DNA from: Edaphochlamys debaryana
Lineage: Eukaryota; Chlorophyta; Chlorophyceae; Chlamydomonadales
Length of the DNA: 64,000 nucleotides
Reading direction: 5' to 3'
Assembly (NCBI GenBank): GCA_016858145.1
Contig: JAEHOE010000001.1
Span: 1,054,001 to 1,118,000, forward strand
Shown here one piece after another: positions 56,214 to 64,000 of the stretch. The number at the start of each line of letters is the position of its first letter. Position 1 is the stretch's first letter. A program made the translations under genes and the position numbers. Below the pieces are notes generated by a model. It saw only the letters and a list, made by a program, of their open reading frames with translations. It had not been told where the DNA came from and made no database searches.

Positions 56214-57120
56214 GGCCGCCACCCCAGCCGGGGCGAGCGGCGGCTGGCCGGCACACTCACGCCCAGCCCCCCTGCGGGAGCCCCGCGCTCTCACAGCGGC
56301 AGGGGCGTGCAGCCCTAGTGGCTGCCCTGCAGCGGCCCGCACGGCCCGCCCCGGCCGCATCCGTGAGGTCGCTTTGCCAGTCCCCCGCTATGGGGGACAA
56401 CCAGCCTCAAAGGTAAGCCGGGCCCGGCCTCCGCCCGCCCCGTGAACCCATCTCCATATCGGGCCACACCCATGCGCCCGTTGCGGCCTCCTCACGGCCA
56501 GCCGTTGCTGGTCGGCACCCTACACGTGACGTGCGGGCGCACCGCGCCCCGCCTCATGCTTCAGCCCCTCAGCACTGCGGCCTCCCGCGGAGTCCCGGTG
56601 TGACTTCTGAGCAGGCGCATCCGGCGAGGAGGCGCCAGCATTCCTGCGTGCGCTTGGGCCTGCCAATGCCCAGCAAGCCACCAAGAAGGACAGAGGCTGC
56701 GCCATACGCTCAGCAAGGGCCGAGCTGTCCGCGGTCCGGTGTTGTTGTTGTTGTCGGTGCTATTGATCATGCGAGGGTGATGACGAGATCTTGCATGGGC
56801 TGGCGCCGCTCAGGGAGCCCAAGTTGTGCGAGAGGCTGCGGGAGGATCACCCTGGATCACGGTTGATCAGGCATCGGATGTAACCGCCGCTCCTGGTGCC
56901 GTACCGCGCCTGGTGTGAGGCACAGTGTCTATCCGCACACATCGATTCCAGTAAGCGTGTTACGCATGCTCGCACTTGACAGTTAGACTCAGCAACGGGC
57001 CTCATCAAGCGAACGGTCTAGCTGGAGGCTCCTAGCGTGCCCCCTGGCTTGTCCCCACGCCGCAGTCGGGGCACGGTACCTCGTTTGCCCGCAGTCCAGA
57101 CTGCTTCAGGAGCTACAGCT
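56214..57120. other. Intergenic region
   Basis: 907 bp holding the 3' UTR of the ankyrin gene and the promoter of the hydrolase gene. Open frames at its start are continuations in other frames. Nothing else is supported. Confidence 0.5.
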
Positions 57121-59493
<2,373 letters not shown>

Positions 59494-60262
59494 GCCCGTA
59501 TCATCGCTGCCGGTTGAGGGCTATGGGCGGGGCATGAGGTACAGGATGACACGCTTAGGTGGAGCGAAGCGAGGTGCAAGGAGGGGGAATGAGAAACGGG
59601 CAAGGAGGGGGAGGCGGTGTCCTGCGGGCGCTAGTACCTTCAAGGCGGGCGTCTCAAGGCATGGGCTCCGGAGCGTAAGCGATGGGCTTGATGGGGCTCC
59701 GGGTGCCTGCGGTAAGGAGCCAACTACCGGTAGAAGGGAGGTGGGACGAGAGGGCCCTCGGACAGACCTCAAGTCCGCATGAAGGGCAAAGGACCGAACA
59801 GGACGGCAGGCCTGGGGTGCCAGGTCTGGACGGATGGAGTTGCTGGCGGCCGTGGGGGCAGGCACGGGACACGGGAGGGTGTACAGTCTGCCTGGGGTTC
59901 CTCCGTTGAAGTCAACTTCAGTGCACTATTGCAGTGGCCCGGCGCGTGGGGCAGGGGGTGGACAGCGAGATTGGTTGGGGGCACTCGCCGCGCTCGCGCG
60001 GATTTGGCCCGACACTGTCGCGTTCCGGGTCGATGTATTCGGTATTCCCCGAGTGCTAACACGGGACTTGCATGCACTGTCCACACAGCGTAAGACAACT
60101 ACAACAGCAACACTCTGCTTGCGTGCAGTGCTAGAGCACCAGGGGATGGCTTGCGCGCAACTATGATTGTCTGTCGTTGACTTCGGCGGGCCTAGCTACG
60201 GGGCAATTAGCGAACGATCTTAGCGGCAAGCGCCCCCCGGGAGCCCGGGAGTTCTCTCAATC
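59494..60262. other. Intergenic region
   Basis: 769 bp. A TACCGGTA palindrome lies near 59725. The last 200 bp are AT-richer and probably contain the promoter of the next gene. No gene is seen. Confidence 0.5.
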
Positions 60263-63200
60263 ATGTTTCTTCATAGTATCGATAGCGGTGGCGAGTCCAC
60301 TGACCTGAGCAGTGTGCAGCTCGCTGCGAAGCCGCTGCTCACGGTCCTCAAGGCAGTTCCGGCGGACATTCTGCGCTCGAACCTGGCGTGCGCCTTCGGC
60401 AGGTTAGTGGGGCGGGACAGCCCTAACGCGGTTTGCGGCGTCACGGGCTCCTCATGGTCGTTTACGTGCTCCGCGCTCTTTGAGGCGCTCTCGGCGGGGT
60501 GTCTGCCTGCGGCGGAAAACGCCATGACTTCAAGACCTTTTTGCGACACCCAGCGTGGGCGCGCCAGCCAGCGTCGCGCTCTCAGCACTACGCAGAGTAC
60601 TCTGTGTTGCATAAGAGGGCCGGACCGGGCCCCAGAAACCTGCCCAACGCCGCGTCGCGTGCGGCCCCACCTCGCCCCTCCCCCTCCTCTCCCGCAGGCT
60701 CTCCGACGATGCCGACAGCAACGCCGCCAGGCCCCCCATCACCCCGTACCAGTGGCTCCCCGGCCAGTGGACGCCGGTGCTGTACGGGCTGTCGCGTGAC
60801 TTCCGGGCCTTTACACGGACCGTCCTGACGCACACCCTCACGGTTGACCTAGCCATCGCCGTGTCCCTCCAGCGCCCCGACCCGGGTTCCAGCAGCGCCG
60901 CGGCCCTGGGCGGCGGGTTCAACCGCCTGGAGTCCTTCCTGGCAGGATTCCCGTGCCTGCAGCGCCTCACGGTGCTAGCCGGCAACGGCGGTGCCCCGGT
61001 GGACGACTCACCGCGGCCCGCCAGCGCCCACGCAAACACCGGCAGCAGCACGCCCCTGACCATGGCGGAGCCAGTCAGCGTGGCCCTGGCTGCGCAGATG
61101 CTGCTGCAGCTGGATCGCCCGGAGCAGCTGCGGCCGTCAGAGGCGGGGCTGGGAACGGGTGCGGGCGAGGGCGGGCCCAAGCTGACGCAGCTGGAGCTGC
61201 GGCTGCACCCAGCTGTGTGGCGGGAGCTGCGGGGCTCCGACCCCAAGGACTTCCTGCAGCGGCTGGCGTCCACACACCCCCACCTGGAGGCGCTGACGCT
61301 ACACGTGGCTGCGCCGGCGCCGCCCGGCGTCATGTCGCCGACCCCCAGCATGGCCGGCGGGCTGGAGCCGCCTGCCGGCGCCGTGTCTCGTGTGGGCCTG
61401 TCCGCGCTCACAACGCTGACCAGCCTGCGGACCCTTCGCCTGGCGGGCACGCTGTGCGCGGAGGGGCTCGAGGGGCTGACGCAGCTGCAGGTAGGCCGGG
61501 GGCCCTGGGGGAGGGGAGCCGCGCGGGGTGGATGGCACGGTTCCGAGGCGCCGCTCTCTTTCCTCGCACATCGTTCAGGCGCCTGTAACTGCGTTCCTCA
61601 AGCGTGACGCCTCCTCGGCTCCTGCACGCAGGTCGTGTCGCTAGAGGGCATCAACCCCTCCGCCTCGCACACCAGCTTGCAGTCGCTGCGGGCGCTCACC
61701 TCCCTCCGCATCACGGACACGCACCACCGGGCCGGGCCCATCTCCATAGACGCACCGCCACCCCAGGCCGTGGCTGCGGGCCGCGCCGCCGCCTCCATGC
61801 TCTCCTTCCTCCGCTCCGGCCCCGCCGCGCCCCTGCGCCTGCGCTCGCTCTACCTCCCAGACGTGTTCCTGGCACCGCGCGACTGGGCCGCGCTGCAGCG
61901 CCTGGCGCCCCACCTCCGGGAGCTGGAGCTGGCCGCCGCCACGCCGCCGCCGTACAAGGTCCACTCCGCCCTGACCGCCACCGACGACGCCAAGAGGACC
62001 GCCCACATGGTGCTGGGCACCACCGGCACCGACGCAGTCGCCCCCGTGGTGTCCACCGCCGGGTCCACGGCCTCGGGGGGCGTGCCGGACTGGTACACGC
62101 GCGCAACGGGCGACGACGGCGCGCCGAGCCAGGGGCGGAGCCTGAGCGGCAGCCAGAGCGGCGGGCCGAACAGCGTGGGCCGCAACTCCCACGGCAGCAA
62201 CCAGCGCGTCAAGCCCGTGCGGCGCCCCAGCGACAGCTCCGACAGCGGAGACGAGAGGCCCATCGGCGCGCCGCGCTGCCCCTTTGCCGCTGTTTTCGGC
62301 GCCGGTGACGGCGCGGCCCGGCTGCCCGAGGGCCACCCGGCGGTGCCTGGGGGCGGGGCTGCAGGCAACGGCGCCTCCAGCCAGGCGGCTGTGGCCATGT
62401 CCTCGCTGGCGCTGCCGGGGCTGCGGCGGCTGGTCATGTGGCAGTACCTGACGCCCGCACAGATGGTGGAGGTGCTGCAGCTCATGCCCGACCTGAGGGA
62501 CCTGCACGTGCGTGCGGAGGGAGAGGGGCCGGGGCACTGATAGCGGGTCTGCTGCTGCGTGGGGTGCAGGCGGGACCTGGCAGGACCGGCTTGGGGCCGG
62601 ATGTGCAGTGGTGGCTGCGGGCACAGGCCTTGCCGGAAGCTGCCGGTGGACCGGTGTGCAGGCTCCCACGCGCACGTTGCCCGCCCTGGCCACACCCTCC
62701 TCCTTGCCCCCAACCCTCCCTCCCCCCGCAGGCCTCCCTGCTGCTGGACGACCCCGCCCACACGCCCGCGGCGCAGCTGCGCACCGCCGCCGTGTCCGCG
62801 CTGCGCCCCCTCATCGCGGTGCTGCGGCAGCTGCGGCACGTGCGCCTGGCCATCTCGTGCGACCCCGCGGCCGTGACGGGGCAGCTGGCGTGCGTGTTCC
62901 TGGTGGAGGCGGGGCTGGCGGACGTGGTGGGCATCCGCGGCCTCACGCTCACCGTGTGGGTGGCGGCGGAGACGCAGCTGGGCGGCCTGGCGGTGCTGGA
63001 GCAGCTGCGCAGTCTGGAGCTGACGCTGGGCAAGCAGGAGCAGGTGCGGAGGGGGCAGGGGGGCAGGCAGGGGCGGTGGGGGACAGGGGCGCTGGGCGCG
63101 GGCAGGAGCTGGAGCTGGCGAAGGGCGGGGCCCGGGACCTGGCTTGGTTAGAGTTGGGGTTGAGCGGGGTAGGGGTTGAGTGGAGGCGCCAGGTGGCCGG

Positions 63201-64000
63201 GGCCTGAGGGGCTTCGGCTTCACCGTGCCCACATTGCCTGCCCGCCGTCTGCAGGAGTCGGAGCTCTCGGTCCTCACGCGCCTGGTGCGGCTGTCGTACC
63301 TGTCGCTCCGCATCACGCCCGGGCCATGTGAGTCACGCCATATGCTGTCCTGCACTTCCTACTCAACCAGGCCCGCTGCCTCTCCTGCTTTTTTCGGCTA
63401 CGCAGCCATGTGCCTGAAGCCCTTTCTTCTGCGCACGCAGGGAACGAGATCCAGGGCCGCACGGGCCGTGTGACCGCTGGCGCCGCCCTGCGCCTGGCCA
63501 TGTCGTTCTGTGCGGGGCAGGTGCTACTGCTGGTGGCAGATGTGCACCGGGAGATTTGCGAGGAGGAGGCCATCAGCCTGGTCAAGAGCGTGGAGATGAC
63601 GTCGGGGCAGGTGGGACTGGGCACTGGGGAGGCGTGTGGACTGAGGAGGCGGGCAGGCAGGACTTCCCTTGTCCTCCAGGGCGCTGCGACCTGGACGGAC
63701 TCACGCAAGCCCCACCCAGCACCTGCGCCGCATCACTGGTCCAGTCGACATAGCCATGCCTGCGCGGCAACCCGTGTTGCGCCGCCGCAGCCCTACTCTG
63801 TGAAGTGTTCTTGCTCTGTCTGCCTCTGACATTGCCTGGCCTGCATCCCCCGTACCCCCTCTATGCAGGTGGGCGCCGCGTGGGCGGTGTCGGCCTGGGT
63901 TGAGGAGACGGCCGAGTGCATCATGGGCTTCGTGCCGGGCGGCGGCGCCATGTCAGGCACGGGCGGCGGCGGGCCGGGGGGTGCTCCCGCCGAGGCGGGC
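60263..64000 (+). CDS. Leucine-rich-repeat-like protein, 3' end outside window (partial)
   Basis: It starts MFLHSIDSGGESTDL; exon 1 ends ACAFGR and splices to LSDDADSNAA in phase. Exon 2 (to 61490) and exon 3 (from about 61632) contain irregular Leu-rich units: LESFLAGFPCLQRLTVLAG, LTQLELRLHP, LTSLRTLRLAGTL, LQSLRALTSLRITD, LRLRSLYLPDVFLAP, LRELELAA and LRRLVMWQYL. This is the spacing of F-box/RNI-type repeats, although no F-box is visible. A Ser/Gly-rich insertion (about 62050-62400) separates two repeat groups. Downstream exons carry LRQLRHVRLAIS, LEQLRSLELTLG, LVRLSYLSLRIT, then a region rich in VEM/AEC helices. The frame is open to the window edge. An adaptor role is inferred. Confidence 0.7.

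Overview
The window is nuclear DNA of a green alga, most likely a trebouxiophyte related to Chlorella. It is GC-rich. Genes are broken into many short exons joined by 100-400 bp introns with C-rich 3' ends. Several products carry organelle-targeting leaders: plastid SecY, a plastid-type LEA protein and a mitochondrial complex I subunit. One small LEA protein resembles the hardening-induced hiC6 proteins known from Chlorella. I saw no bacterial operons, CRISPR array, rRNA or convincing tRNA. Gene models were built by hand from reading frames and GT-AG (rarely GC-AG) junctions. Where all phases close I give the exons.

Layout. 1-2.0 kb has no recognisable gene. 2.0-3.5 kb (+) is a BACK-domain protein. 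4.2-8.5 kb (-) holds two LEA-like genes in tandem. 9.2-12.5 kb (-) is a tropinone-reductase-like SDR, divergent from an NTPCR/THEP1 nucleotide triphosphatase at 12.8-13.9 kb (+). 14.8-15.4 kb is one copy of a dispersed 547-bp repeat; the second copy lies in a SecY intron. 15.8-16.6 kb (+) is an unknown Met/Gly/Pro-rich protein. 16.6-19.4 kb is gene-poor and contains a perfect 73-bp inverted repeat. 19.4-23.5 kb (-) is plastid SecY. 24.5-28.4 kb (-) is a fused uridine kinase/uracil phosphoribosyltransferase. 29.6-32.2 kb (-) is an inositol tetrakisphosphate 1-kinase. 33.0-40.7 kb (+) is a 24-exon plasma-membrane-type Ca2+-ATPase. 43.3-46.2 kb (+) is a possible Tudor-like chromatin protein. 48.6-50.8 kb (-) is NDUFS4. 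51.6-56.2 kb (+) is an ankyrin-repeat protein. 57.1-59.5 kb (+) is an RBBP9-type hydrolase. From 60.3 kb to the window end (+) is a leucine-rich-repeat-like protein that runs off the edge.

The genes do not form one pathway; most are housekeeping or stress genes. Divergent pairs probably share promoter regions: SDR/NTPCR, ITPK/Ca2+-ATPase and NDUFS4/ankyrin. ITPK and the Ca2+-ATPase both belong to inositol phosphate/Ca2+ signalling, so that pairing may matter.

The most unusual structure is at the Ca2+-ATPase locus. A 105-bp exon-intron junction is copied in inverted orientation 2.2 kb downstream, inside another intron of the same gene (104/105 identical). A near-perfect copy of its exon 2 lies beyond the neighbouring ITPK gene. 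A perfect 38-bp-stem hairpin sits in the divergent promoter. Together these would let transcripts of the locus form long double-stranded RNA; that consequence is inference.
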